Source: Allomuricauda sp. (GTDB lineage: Bacteria; Bacteroidota; Bacteroidia; Flavobacteriales; Flavobacteriaceae). Taken from it: a stretch of 64,000 nt of DNA. Below the pieces are notes generated by a model. That model did not search any database and was not told where the DNA came from. It worked only from the letters and a program-made list of their open reading frames with translations. Below are positions 6,989 to 15,684 of the stretch, piece by piece. A program made the position numbers and the translations under genes. Position 1 is the first letter of the stretch. Every line of letters starts with the position of its first letter. The DNA lies in assembly GCA_003712125.1 (NCBI GenBank), contig RHLF01000002.1, positions 558,001 to 622,000 on the forward strand, written 5' to 3'.

Positions 6989-8071
6989 TTATCCTAAAAA
7001 TGCTGCCAAAAGCCTATGGAAATGATGCACACCCTGCTCGCGATTGGGTGAAAATCGGCCTGCCTTATAGTACTTTGATTTTAATCCTTGGTGCACCCCT
7101 TCCACCACAAATTCGTCTTCGCGTTCTACCTTATCCAACAAAGCGCCTGCTCGACTGTGAAATTTGCTGTCGTCATATAGGTAAGTGAGAAAAGAGACTT
7201 TGGTTTTTTCCATATCGATGGGCTTGACAATATTGATTGATAGGCCCCATGAATAGAAATTAAACATCATGTTGGGGAAGACCCAAAAGTAGTAGGCCGC
7301 TATTTCGCTACCATAATCCATATGGTCTTCTGGCAAATCAAAGATTTCTTCCCCACCTTGGGCATATCCTATCTGTAGGTTCATGTGGTCATAGAGAACC
7401 GTGGTGTAATTGCCGTAATCGAGCAATTCGTTTAACTCAGAATGCACGAAAGGGATGTGAAAACCTTCCAAATAATTATCACAGTAAAGGGCCCAGTGGC
7501 AATTCACCAAATAGTCTTTGCTCAAGTCTTTTCTGTACCGGAATTGATCTAGAGGCAGAAAACCTACCCGCTCATGCATCCGCTCAATAATTTCTGAAAT
7601 ATCAAATGCAGGTTCAAGACCAACAAACAGGAATGGATTCCATTTCTTGATTGAAAAGCGATGTAAATTGTCACAGGGTCTGGGAAAATTCTCAGTCTCT
7701 TCAAACTCGGGCATTGACTTGTAGGTACCGTCAAATTCGAACCGCCTTCCGTGATACATGCAGAGCAATTGTTTTTGAACCCCTGAATGTAAAACCACCA
7801 AGTGGCCCCTGTGGGTACAGACGTTGCTCATACAATGGATGTCGTCATTTTCGTCGCGTACCAGTACCAAGGGTTCTGTCAAGTAGCCATCAAGCAATTG
7901 AAAAGGATGCACACTTTTGGTGAGTGGTAAAAGGTCAAAATCACCTACCCAGTGCCAAGAAGTCCGGAAAACTTTATCCTTCAGCTCATCAAAAATTGCC
8001 CGATCGGAATAGAATGAAGCTGGTAATGTTTCAGCCTTTTTAATATCTGGATCAATATGGAAACGGCTCAT
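6989..8071 (-). CDS. Rieske-type (2Fe-2S) ring-hydroxylating/N-demethylating oxygenase, alpha subunit
   Basis: A 360-aa protein. The N-terminal Rieske domain binds a 2Fe-2S cluster through Cys85/His87 (CTHRGH) and Cys104/His107 (CMYHG). The C-terminal catalytic domain has the mononuclear-iron ligands His205 and His210 (NYLEGFHIPFVH) and a likely Asp319 (REDEF). This layout is shared by aromatic-ring dioxygenases and by choline/carnitine/betaine-type monooxygenases. No beta subunit or reductase lies nearby, which fits the small homotrimeric monooxygenase type better. It overlaps the upstream permease by ATGA, so uptake and oxidation of one substrate (perhaps an amino-acid-derived amine) is likely, but the substrate is not known. 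Confidence 0.85.
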   Translation of the reverse strand: MSRFHIDPDIKKAETLPASFYSDRAIFDELKDKVFRTSWHWVGDFDLLPLTKSVHPFQLLDGYLTEPLVLVRDENDDIHCMSNVCTHRGHLVVLHSGVQKQLLCMYHGRRFEFDGTYKSMPEFEETENFPRPCDNLHRFSIKKWNPFLFVGLEPAFDISEIIERMHERVGFLPLDQFRYRKDLSKDYLVNCHWALYCDNYLEGFHIPFVHSELNELLDYGNYTTVLYDHMNLQIGYAQGGEEIFDLPEDHMDYGSEIAAYYFWVFPNMMFNFYSWGLSINIVKPIDMEKTKVSFLTYLYDDSKFHSRAGALLDKVEREDEFVVEGVHQGLKSKYYKAGRFSPNREQGVHHFHRLLAAFLG

Positions 8072-9456
8072 CGGTAGATCTTTTTTAATTTAAAAAGTAC
8101 TAATCCTATGCCAATCAAAAGCGTGGTGACTATCGAAATCTTGAAATAAAAACTTCCTTTGTCGCCTACAACATTGGAGGGTATTACGGCCAGTACAATA
8201 GACAACAAGATAACAGATAATGCCATTATCCCAAAAACCCAAACAGCGTATTTGTTTTTTGAGAATAGCGGCAATACACTTGACCCCCCGGTTTTTTTCA
8301 CATTGTGCCAAATAAAGGCACAGAACATATATAAAAAGGGGATGAAATAGAGTAAAACCGACATATCGTAGAGCAGCGAATAGGCTTCCTGTATTTTGGT
8401 TCCCGAAACAGCGATCAATAATAAAATGCTCACCAGTACCCCTTGTACCAGCAAGGCAATGTATGGCGTGCCAAATTTAGGATGCACCTTTCCCAAAATC
8501 GGGGGGAGGTAATTGTCGATACCAATGGCAAAGGGGAGCCGGGCATTGCCGTTCATCCAGGCCGCAAAAAGTCCCAAAGTACCCAAAGCAACCAATAATG
8601 CGCCCAAGGGCCCCAAAAATGACCATCCCAGTTGTTCGGTCAACAAATAAAAGTTTTGCGCGATGCCGTCGATTATACCTACCTGTCCTTCAGGAATAGC
8701 CACTAGTAACGAAAATGTTCCAATGGTATATAAGGCAAGAACGAGCAAGGCCGACAGCACTACCGCCTTGGTCATTATTTTTTTGGCGTCCTTCATTTCG
8801 GTAGACATGACCGAGGATAATTCTAAACCACCAAAGGAAAAGGTTATTGCTGCAAAGAATGGGAGTAGCCCAAAATCTGTAAAATCAGGAATGAATTTAT
8901 CTGGTGCCACCTCATGCGAACTCCCATTGGTCAATAACTGGTACAAAGAGGCAATGGCCAGGAGCGCAAAAAGCAACCATAAGGACAAGGCACCAATGTT
9001 TTGGATCCACTTGCCGAATTTAAGGCCGTAAACATTTAGCAATACGGTAAACCATAACAGGCTTAGCGATAGTATGCTGGCAAACCAAAAACTATCCTTT
9101 AAGTGAAGCCATTGATCCCCAAAAATGTAAAGTGCCGATAAGGCAATGGTAAAAAGAACCGTAGGAAACCAAACAATTGCGCTTAACCAATAGCACCAGG
9201 CGGCCAAAAACCCATGCCATTCACCAAAAGCTGATTTCACCCATAGATAAAAGCCACCAATACCGGGCACCCTTGCATTTAAATCGATAACCATAAAACT
9301 GCTCGGAATCAGGAAAAATACAGCGGCCAAAATCCAAAGTACTAAACTTGACCAACCGAACTGGGCAGCTTGGGTGAGTGAAGAAAGGCCAATGATGGTA
9401 GCCACATTGAGCAAAACTAAATCTCTTAGGCCAAGGGCTTTTTTGAGTTTGGTCAC
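8068..9456 (-). CDS. APC-superfamily amino acid/amine permease
   Basis: A 462-aa, roughly 12-helix transporter. The first helix carries the APC motif LNVATIIGLSSL, and helix 6 the FSFGGLELSS segment typical of amino acid-polyamine-organocation antiporters. Substrate cannot be assigned. It overlaps the Rieske oxygenase gene by 4 bases (ATGA), which points to a transporter-oxygenase pair for one nitrogenous compound. It is transcribed divergently from the TonB receptor. Confidence 0.85.
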   Translation of the reverse strand: MTKLKKALGLRDLVLLNVATIIGLSSLTQAAQFGWSSLVLWILAAVFFLIPSSFMVIDLNARVPGIGGFYLWVKSAFGEWHGFLAAWCYWLSAIVWFPTVLFTIALSALYIFGDQWLHLKDSFWFASILSLSLLWFTVLLNVYGLKFGKWIQNIGALSLWLLFALLAIASLYQLLTNGSSHEVAPDKFIPDFTDFGLLPFFAAITFSFGGLELSSVMSTEMKDAKKIMTKAVVLSALLVLALYTIGTFSLLVAIPEGQVGIIDGIAQNFYLLTEQLGWSFLGPLGALLVALGTLGLFAAWMNGNARLPFAIGIDNYLPPILGKVHPKFGTPYIALLVQGVLVSILLLIAVSGTKIQEAYSLLYDMSVLLYFIPFLYMFCAFIWHNVKKTGGSSVLPLFSKNKYAVWVFGIMALSVILLSIVLAVIPSNVVGDKGSFYFKISIVTTLLIGIGLVLFKLKKIYR

Positions 9457-9555
9457 AAGGTTGATTCTAGACGGTTCGGATGTAAGTTAGCAAATTCTGC
9501 ACCCCTGCGTGTAAAATCAAAAATAGCGAAGTCAACAATCTATCCTCAAAAAATT

Positions 9556-9629
9556 ACAGTTCGGTCATTCTTATTCTTGATTGTTTGCCTACAAGTTGAC
9601 TTTTGGGGTGTTAATCAATCAAAAAACAC
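9556..9629 (+). promoter_or_regulatory. Putative activator site and promoter of the TonB receptor gene
   Basis: ACAGTTCGGT at 9556-9565 fits the nine-base LytTR half-site pattern. Exactly 42 bases downstream (start to start) lies GACTTTTGGGGTGTTA at 9598-9613, followed by an AATCAATCAAAAAAC leader. The same arrangement with the same spacing occurs before the 2TM operon at 15585, and the 10-mer recurs at 11840. ACGAACTGT at 9642-9650 is an inverted near-copy next to the start codon. Functional assignment is inference. Confidence 0.4.
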
Positions 9630-9651
9630 CATCAATCAAAAACGAACTGTC

Positions 9652-11814
9652 ATGAAAAACGCACTTTCAACCCTTCTATTTTTACAACTCGCCATGACCA
9701 CCTTTGCCCAAACAGAAATTAGTGGTTTGGTCACCGATAAATCTGGAAATCCCATTTCTGGAGCCAATATCTATTTAGAGGGTACCTATGATGGCGCTTC
9801 AACTGTTGAGAATGGAACATTTTCATTTGAAACCTCAGAACAGGGAACCCAGACCTTGGTCATCTCGGCCTTGGCGTATGAGACCCACTATGAAATGGGA
9901 GAAGTAGCCTATTTTAAAAACCTCAAAATACAATTGGTTGAGGCCATTAATCAGTTAAGCGGGGTGACCCTATCGGCGGGAACCTTTGAAGCCGGTGACA
10001 ATTCAAAAGTATCGGTATTGAAACCCTTGGATATCGTTACCACCGCTGGGGCGGCTGGTGACTTTGTTGCGGCCTTACAAACCTTGCCGGGCACAACTAC
10101 GGTTAATGAAGATGGTCGCCTCTTTGTTCGCGGCGGCTCTGCTGAGGAAACCCAAGTTTTTATTGATGGCCTCCGTGTGTTTCAACCCTTTAATGCCACC
10201 GCCAACAATACCCCTACACGTGGACGTTTCTCACCTTTTTTGTTTAAGGGCATCACCTTCAGTACGGGGGGGTATTCCGCCGAATACGGACAAGCACTTT
10301 CCAGTGTCTTGTTGTTGAATACCACCGACGTTCCGGATCAAGAAAAAACGGATATTCAGGCGATGACTGTGGGTGCAGGTTTAGGCCATACGGAGATTTG
10401 GGGTGATGAATCATTGAGCATCAATACCCAATACATCAATTTGGCGCCCTATGAGACCTTAATACCTTCGACCAATGGCATGCGTTGGAATACTCCCTAT
10501 GAATCTGTGGCAGGGGAAGCGGTTTTTAGAAGCAAGGGTGATAAAAGCATGTTTAAACTTTATACAGGCTTCAACCATGCCACCTTGGATATCGAGCAAG
10601 AGGATATCAACTTTGAGGACTTCGTGCGATTTCGACTAAAAAACAACAACCTCTATTTCAACGCTAATTACAAGTATTTTTTTGAGAACAACTGGACAAT
10701 TTTTACTGGCGGTAGTGTTTCTTGGGATTCGAATGATATCGGCCTACTCGATAATACGATAGTTGCCAACGAAACGGCAAGTCATGTCAAGTTGAAGGCA
10801 AAAAAGATGTTCAATAGCCGATTTACCTTAAATGTGGGTACTGAGCTTTTTAACACCAATTATGAAGAAACCTTTACCACGCCCGACGCTTTTTCCTTTG
10901 ATAGTGATTTTGAGGATACCCTTTGGGCGGGCTATTTGGAAGGTGATATTTTCTTTAACAATGATTTTGCCCTTAAGTTGGGCGGTAGGGTAGAGCATAC
11001 CTCAGTTTTGGATGAGTTTACCATTTCACCCAGACTTTCTTTGGCCTATAAGAGCGGCACGAACTCACAATTCTCTTTGGCCTATGGCGATTTTTACCAA
11101 AACCCCTTAACCACTGTGTTGCGGTATGACCAAAACCTTGGATTGGAAAAAACATCACATTACATCCTAAACTACCAGTATCTGAATAATGGCAAAACCT
11201 TCAGGGCAGAAGCCTACTATAAAGATTATGACGATTTGATCAAGTACAATACCGAGCTTCCCCAATTCAATTCCCTCTATACCAATCTTGGAAGTGGTTA
11301 TGCCACTGGACTTGATGTTTTTTGGAGGGATAATAAATCGGTTGAGAACTTAGACTATTGGATTTCTTATAGTTATCTGGATACCGAACGCGATTTTCAG
11401 AATTTTCAAGAACGGGCCACTCCTAATTTTGCACCCAACCACAGCTTTTCAATTGTCACCAAATACTGGTGGAACAAATTGCGATCACAGGTTGGCGTAT
11501 CCTATAATTATGGTTCAGGCAGGCCTTACGACAACCCTAACACACCAGAATTTCTGGCAGAACGAACCAAGTCGTTCAATAACTTAAGTGTGAATTGGGC
11601 CTATTTGATAGACCAGCAGAAGATTTTGTATTTCTCTGTCAACAATGTTTTGGGCTTTAACAATGTCAGCAACTACCAATATGCCAACACGCCCAATGCC
11701 AATGGGGTGTTTGATAGAAGGGCCATTACCCCACCGGCAGACAGTTTTTTCTTTGTTGGGTTCTTTTGGACCATCAGTACGGATAACAAGAGCAATCAGT
11801 TGGATAATCTGTAA
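9652..11814 (+). CDS. TonB-dependent outer-membrane receptor with carboxypeptidase-like regulatory domain
   Basis: A 720-aa protein from the ATG at 9652. The frame is open from 9577, but only this start gives a signal peptide (MKNALSTLLF to TFAQ). Residues about 22-105 form a CarboxypepD_reg-like beta-sandwich (EISGLVTDKSGNPISGANIY). About 125-235 is the plug (LQTLPGTTTVNEDGRLFVRG, VFIDGLRV), and the rest is a 22-strand-type barrel ending in an aromatic strand. It imports an unknown ligand using TonB energy. No SusD partner follows, so it is not a classical glycan-uptake pair. Its neighbours (small exported protein, histidine kinase, 2TM array, LytTR regulator) and the shared promoter motif suggest it belongs to that regulon. 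Confidence 0.85.
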   Translation: MKNALSTLLFLQLAMTTFAQTEISGLVTDKSGNPISGANIYLEGTYDGASTVENGTFSFETSEQGTQTLVISALAYETHYEMGEVAYFKNLKIQLVEAINQLSGVTLSAGTFEAGDNSKVSVLKPLDIVTTAGAAGDFVAALQTLPGTTTVNEDGRLFVRGGSAEETQVFIDGLRVFQPFNATANNTPTRGRFSPFLFKGITFSTGGYSAEYGQALSSVLLLNTTDVPDQEKTDIQAMTVGAGLGHTEIWGDESLSINTQYINLAPYETLIPSTNGMRWNTPYESVAGEAVFRSKGDKSMFKLYTGFNHATLDIEQEDINFEDFVRFRLKNNNLYFNANYKYFFENNWTIFTGGSVSWDSNDIGLLDNTIVANETASHVKLKAKKMFNSRFTLNVGTELFNTNYEETFTTPDAFSFDSDFEDTLWAGYLEGDIFFNNDFALKLGGRVEHTSVLDEFTISPRLSLAYKSGTNSQFSLAYGDFYQNPLTTVLRYDQNLGLEKTSHYILNYQYLNNGKTFRAEAYYKDYDDLIKYNTELPQFNSLYTNLGSGYATGLDVFWRDNKSVENLDYWISYSYLDTERDFQNFQERATPNFAPNHSFSIVTKYWWNKLRSQVGVSYNYGSGRPYDNPNTPEFLAERTKSFNNLSVNWAYLIDQQKILYFSVNNVLGFNNVSNYQYANTPNANGVFDRRAITPPADSFFFVGFFWTISTDNKSNQLDNL

Positions 11815-11839
11815 GATGACAACTGGGTCTGCCAATTCA

Positions 11840-11920
11840 ACAGTTCGGTAGATGAAAATTCATAGAAACCTTGGAATGAGCCAATTTCGAATTGAATTTC
11901 AATAATCAATTAAAACGAAC
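11840..11920 (+). promoter_or_regulatory. Putative regulatory region upstream of the exported protein/histidine kinase operon
   Basis: ACAGTTCGGT at 11840-11849 is an exact 10-base copy of the element at 9556-9565, placed 109 bp before the start codon (96 bp in the other case). The leader AATAATCAATTAAAACGAAC resembles those of the TonB receptor and 2TM operon. No convincing -7 element is visible at the expected spacing. Confidence 0.3.
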
Positions 11921-11948
11921 AACAAATAATCACCTTAAAACGAAAATC

Positions 11949-12572
11949 ATGAAAAAATTAATTTTACTTGTAGCACTTTCAATCACTTCGCTCGGCTGGG
12001 CCCAAGACCAATACACAAAAGGGATGTCAAAAGCCTTGGACTTATGGGGCCAGCAAAAAATCAATGAAGCTTCCAACCTTTTTGAACGAATAGCTATGGC
12101 CGAAGAAGACAATTGGATTCCCTACTATTATGTGGCCATGGTAAATACCACAGCATCATTTGATCTAAAGGATGAGAAGCAATTGACCCAGCAGTTGGAA
12201 AGGGCCAAAGAGTTTGTTGATATTGCAAAACGTATTTCTCCAAATAACCCAGAGTTGTTGGTTATGGAGGCCATGATCAATACAGCCTGGATGGCATTTG
12301 ATGGGGCAACCTATGGTCCCATGCTTTCAGGTAAAAATGTTCAACTCTATAATCAAGCATTGACATTAGCTCCTGAAAACCCAAGGGTACTTTTCTCAAA
12401 GGCAGAGTGGGACATGGGAACAGCACGCTATTTTGGGAAGGATACGGCCCCGTTTTGCAAAGATGTGGGCAAGGCAGTTGAACTATTCGCTACCTTTGGG
12501 TCTGAAGAACCGTTTTACCCAAGTTGGGGCGAAGATCGTGCCAAGCAAGTCTGGGAGCAATGCAAATCATAA
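11949..12572 (+). CDS. Small exported TPR-like protein upstream of histidine kinase
   Basis: A 207-aa protein from the ATG at 11949. The upstream in-frame ATG at 11892 would bury the signal peptide MKKLILLVALSITSLGWAQ. The mature part is alpha-helical with alternating pairs such as ALDLWGQQKINEASNLFERI and ARVLFSKAEW-like segments, consistent with two or three degenerate tetratricopeptide repeats. It carries no enzyme motif. The stop codon is 2 bp before the start of the sensor kinase, so the two are co-translated. A periplasmic partner or ligand presenter for the kinase is a reasonable guess, not shown by sequence. Confidence 0.75.
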   Translation: MKKLILLVALSITSLGWAQDQYTKGMSKALDLWGQQKINEASNLFERIAMAEEDNWIPYYYVAMVNTTASFDLKDEKQLTQQLERAKEFVDIAKRISPNNPELLVMEAMINTAWMAFDGATYGPMLSGKNVQLYNQALTLAPENPRVLFSKAEWDMGTARYFGKDTAPFCKDVGKAVELFATFGSEEPFYPSWGEDRAKQVWEQCKS

Positions 12573-12574
12573 CT

Positions 12575-13897
12575 ATGAAAAGCTTTCTAAAGGTTTTAAA
12601 AATATCGTTATTCATTACGATTTTTGTCGCCATACTGAGCATTTTTGTGTTCGGTGATGGCGATTATTCCATGGAAAGCATAGTCAGCAATGTGATTATT
12701 GCCTTTATATTTTCGTTTGGCCTAACAGCTGTTAATTCCTATTACTATGATGGGATCAATATTCGTTATTCTTGGGAGAAGACCCCGAAAAAACGCTTGT
12801 GGATCGGTGCCATTGGCTCCTTTGTACTGACCATATTGACCTTTGGCCTCTTACGCTTCTTAATTCACTTTTACTACACTGGGGATTCGTTTACGGTGTT
12901 TTTGAGCAAGGAAACGGCCGATTCGTATATCATAGCCTTGATCATAACCCTGGTTGCATTTTTGTTCACCCACGCCTTTTATTTTTATCGTGCCCTGCAA
13001 AAACGTGAGGTAAAGGAGCAAAAAATTATTGCAGGTACGGCATCTGCACGATTTGATGCCCTAAAGAATCAGTTGGATCCGCATTTTTTGTTCAACAGTC
13101 TGAATGTTTTGACCAGTTTGATAGAGGAAGACCCAAATGCGGCACAAAAGTTTACCACATCCCTTTCAAAGGTGTATCGCTATGTGCTGGAACAAAAGAA
13201 CAAAGATTTGGTCTCTGTTGACGAGGAGCTGAATTTTGCACGCACCTATGTGCGCCTTTTAAAAATGCGTTTTGAGGATAGCCTTGATTTTGAAATTCCT
13301 GAAAAGGCATCAAATCCAGAAGCTAAAATTGTGCCCTTGTCCCTACAGTTGTTGCTTGAAAATGCCGTTAAACATAATGTGGTCACCACGGCCAAACCGC
13401 TCCGATTGAAAGTCTATGAAGAAAATGGGGCATTGGTCGTTAAAAACAACATTCAAGAAAAACAGGTGGTCAAAAAAAGCAGTGGTGTAGGGCTGCAGAA
13501 CATCAGACAACGCTATTCCATTTTAACAGATCGGGAGATGCAAATTTCAGATGCCGGAGGTGAATTTAGTGTGCGATTGCCCATGCTCTCCAAGCAAATC
13601 TCGATTGTGGAGACCCAACAAGACCATATTGAAGAAAAACGCTATCTCAAGGCGAAAGAACGGGTAGAGGCCATAAAAGGGTTTTATGGCAATGCCATTG
13701 CCTATTGTATCGTGATACCTGCCCTGTGGTGGCTCAATTTCAGAACGACGGATTTTTTATGGGCCTTTTTTCCTACCCTGGGATGGGGCTTTGGATTGAC
13801 CATGCACGCCCTTGAAGCCTTTGGTTACAACCCGATATGGGGCAAACGTTGGGAAGAGCGTAAAATTAGGGAGTTGATGGAAAATGAGGACTTTTAA
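12575..13897 (+). CDS. LytS/YehU-like sensor histidine kinase with C-terminal 2TM domain
   Basis: A 440-aa protein from the ATG at 12575, 2 bp after the previous stop. Four N-terminal helices (about residues 4-24, 34-54, 74-98, 115-138) precede a His_kinase domain with the phospho-acceptor His170 in LDPHFLFNSLN, an N box LLENAVKHN (Asn263) and a glycine box GVGLQNIRQRY. These mark the kinase family that pairs with LytTR regulators. From about residue 355 the protein continues into a complete 2TM domain (YLKAKERVEAIKGFYGNAIA to WEERKIRELM), an unusual fusion. That segment is most like the first free-standing 2TM protein at 15685. The partner is very likely the LytTR regulator at 17306, 3.4 kb downstream. 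Confidence 0.88.
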   Translation: MKSFLKVLKISLFITIFVAILSIFVFGDGDYSMESIVSNVIIAFIFSFGLTAVNSYYYDGINIRYSWEKTPKKRLWIGAIGSFVLTILTFGLLRFLIHFYYTGDSFTVFLSKETADSYIIALIITLVAFLFTHAFYFYRALQKREVKEQKIIAGTASARFDALKNQLDPHFLFNSLNVLTSLIEEDPNAAQKFTTSLSKVYRYVLEQKNKDLVSVDEELNFARTYVRLLKMRFEDSLDFEIPEKASNPEAKIVPLSLQLLLENAVKHNVVTTAKPLRLKVYEENGALVVKNNIQEKQVVKKSSGVGLQNIRQRYSILTDREMQISDAGGEFSVRLPMLSKQISIVETQQDHIEEKRYLKAKERVEAIKGFYGNAIAYCIVIPALWWLNFRTTDFLWAFFPTLGWGFGLTMHALEAFGYNPIWGKRWEERKIRELMENEDF

Positions 13898-13980
13898 TCC
13901 TCGATGTATCAAGTTGATACCTGATTGTTGTTTCCATTTTTCATCTTTACCATCTACAGGCGCCCACCTTATAAAGGGAG

Positions 13981-14029
13981 TCGGTTCAGATTAACCGAAT
14001 GCAATCGAAGCGCTTATTTGCTATCTTTA
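13981..14029 (+). promoter_or_regulatory. Possible promoter with inverted repeat before the TIM-barrel gene
   Basis: TCGGTT (13981-13986) and AACCGA (13993-13998) form a perfect 6-bp inverted repeat with a 6-bp spacer. TATCTTTA at 14022-14029 matches seven of eight positions of the Bacteroidota -7 element TAnnTTTG (fixed positions 5 of 6). No -33 TTG lies at a good distance. Weak evidence. Confidence 0.25.
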
Positions 14030-14049
14030 AGGGAACTAATCCCTTACAA

Positions 14050-15012
14050 ATGACCGATCGCAGAAAATTTCTCCAAAATGCCTCCACGCTGGGCATGGCT
14101 ACCGTTCTTGGTGCGTGCACGACACCAGCATCCCAGCCACAACAACCCAATGAAAAACCAAACTCGGTACGACACAACCCCATAGGAGTTTCCACCTATT
14201 CGTTCTGGCAGTTTAACGGGCCCAAAGAAGAGGTTCCCATCGAGATGTGCATTGATAAGGCCGCTGCCATGGGATTTGATGGTATCGAATTGCTTTTGGT
14301 ACAGATGGCCTCAGAGGAGAACAGTTATTTGCAAAATCTTAAAAAACGTGCCTTTCATGCCGGATTAGATCTTATGGGTTTTAGCACACATCAAGGTTTT
14401 GTCTATCCTGAAAAGGAAAAACGCGATGAGAACATTGCCAAAACCATTCACCAAATCGAATTGGCTTATGCCTTGGGTATACCAACCATGCGGTTGAATA
14501 CAGGGCGATGGGGAACTTCGAAGAATTTCGATGATTTGATGGCCAATAAAGGCATCGAACCAACATTGGAGGGGTATACCGATGAGGATGGCTTCAAATG
14601 GGTGATTGACGCCATTGAGGCGTGTATTCCAACTGCAGAAAAGTGTGGGGTTGTCATGGGATTGGAGAACCATTGGGGACTCGGGCGCACGGCTGAAGGA
14701 GTGAAGCGCATTGTTGATGCGATTGGTAGTCCATGGTTACAAATGACATTGGATACCGGTAATTTTTTGGAAAATCGCGAGGAGCAGTTGAAGTTAATGG
14801 CGCCCCAAACCTTTTTGATACAAGCCAAAACTTACTATGGTGGCGGTAAATGGTATGCGTTGGATATCGATTACCCAGCCATAGGTCAAATGATGCGTGA
14901 TGTGGGCTATAAAGGTTGGATATCCCTTGAGTTTGAAGGCCTTGAATCACCTGATACAGCTGTACCTAAAAGTTTGGAAGTTTTAAGGGAGGCGTTCTAT
15001 TATGAGGTTTAA
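14050..15012 (+). CDS. Sugar phosphate isomerase/epimerase-type TIM-barrel protein, Tat-exported lipoprotein
   Basis: A 320-aa protein from the ATG at 14050. That start yields the Tat-like leader MTDRRKFLQNASTLGMATVL followed by a lipobox Cys (GAC). The earlier in-frame ATG at 13999 would move it inside the protein. The body is an AP-endonuclease-2/xylose-isomerase-like barrel: GVSTYSFWQF, MGFDGIELLL, RLNTGRWG, VVMGLENHWG, MTLDTGN and WISLEFEG strands. Glu and Asp at the strand ends (LENHWG, LDTGN, LEFEG) are typical divalent-metal ligands. The family isomerises or epimerises sugars or keto-polyols, but the substrate is unknown. It sits between the kinase and the 2TM array without obvious coupling. 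Confidence 0.82.
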   Translation: MTDRRKFLQNASTLGMATVLGACTTPASQPQQPNEKPNSVRHNPIGVSTYSFWQFNGPKEEVPIEMCIDKAAAMGFDGIELLLVQMASEENSYLQNLKKRAFHAGLDLMGFSTHQGFVYPEKEKRDENIAKTIHQIELAYALGIPTMRLNTGRWGTSKNFDDLMANKGIEPTLEGYTDEDGFKWVIDAIEACIPTAEKCGVVMGLENHWGLGRTAEGVKRIVDAIGSPWLQMTLDTGNFLENREEQLKLMAPQTFLIQAKTYYGGGKWYALDIDYPAIGQMMRDVGYKGWISLEFEGLESPDTAVPKSLEVLREAFYYEV

Positions 15013-15052
15013 AAGTGTCAAAGCGCAATTCGTGAGCAATGACGGGCAATAC

Positions 15053-15439
15053 TTATTCAATTCCCCTACCCAAATAGGCACGGATCGATTTTATTTTACC
15101 CCTTTCATCCAAGCTAATGACATCCACTACATAAAGTTCCTCTGTGGTATTCACTGTAATCTTTAGTTCCGCCGCCACCGTGTTCTCGTTTTCATAGGTG
15201 GCCAGTACTTCAATTATTATGGAGTCAGCTGCCTCAAAATTCTTTTGTGTTTCGCGAAGTGCGTTTTGTTTTCCCTCCACATAAATCTTCCAATCCCGTA
15301 ATACGATATCCTCGGAAAACATTTTTTCGATACTGCCCAGGTCCTTTTCCTCATATTTTTTCAAATAAGACAGGCAGATTTCTTTTTGGGAATGCTCAAA
15401 ATTGGAAGCTTCAACTTCATTCATGCGTTTCTGGTTCAT
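15053..15439 (-). CDS. NTF2-like/SnoaL-fold protein
   Basis: A 128-aa single-domain protein with the nuclear-transport-factor-2 cone fold pattern: helices up to LKKYEEKDLGSIEKMFSEDI, then strands ending VVDVISLDERGKIKSIRAYL. No signal peptide and no clear catalytic Asp/His pair, so enzyme or binding function cannot be decided. A second ATG six codons in gives an equally plausible start. It is the only minus-strand gene within the plus-strand 9.6-18 kb signalling locus and may be unrelated. Confidence 0.75.
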   Translation of the reverse strand: MNQKRMNEVEASNFEHSQKEICLSYLKKYEEKDLGSIEKMFSEDIVLRDWKIYVEGKQNALRETQKNFEAADSIIIEVLATYENENTVAAELKITVNTTEELYVVDVISLDERGKIKSIRAYLGRGIE

Positions 15440-15584
15440 AATTTTCCTTAGAATCGGTTAGATAAACTACTAAACTCTTCAATTGGGTTGAATTGGAATG
15501 ATTCAAAACCTTTTTTTTTAGAATTTTCAAATTAAGGAATTGTCGCAATAATTGCATCTTTTTACAATCCATCCATAAAAAAGA

Positions 15585-15670
15585 ACAACTCGGCAAGGCT
15601 CTTTTTAAGAATCTCAAATACTACAGGATATTTGGAGTGTTATTAATCAAACAATCAAAAAACGAACAGT
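15585..15670 (+). promoter_or_regulatory. Putative promoter of the 2TM operon, near-duplicate of the TonB receptor promoter
   Basis: ACAACTCGG at 15585-15593 (7 of 9 matches to ACAGTTCGG) lies 42 bases before GATATTTGGAGTGTTA at 15627-15642. That element shares 13 of 16 bases with 9598-9613. Both are followed by an AATCAAAAAACGAAC-type leader. The spacing is identical in both regions. ACGAACAGT at 15662-15670 is the inverted downstream copy. Confidence 0.4.
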
Positions 15671-15684
15671 AAAAATATAGTACC

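Noticed and set aside
9577-9651. N-terminal extension of the TonB receptor frame
   Set aside because: It would place the signal peptide 25 residues in; the extension lies over the putative promoter and leader.
13906-13920. Inverted repeat GTATCAA-G-TTGATAC after the histidine kinase
   Set aside because: One-base loop and no T tract, so not a terminator; too short and isolated to call an operator.
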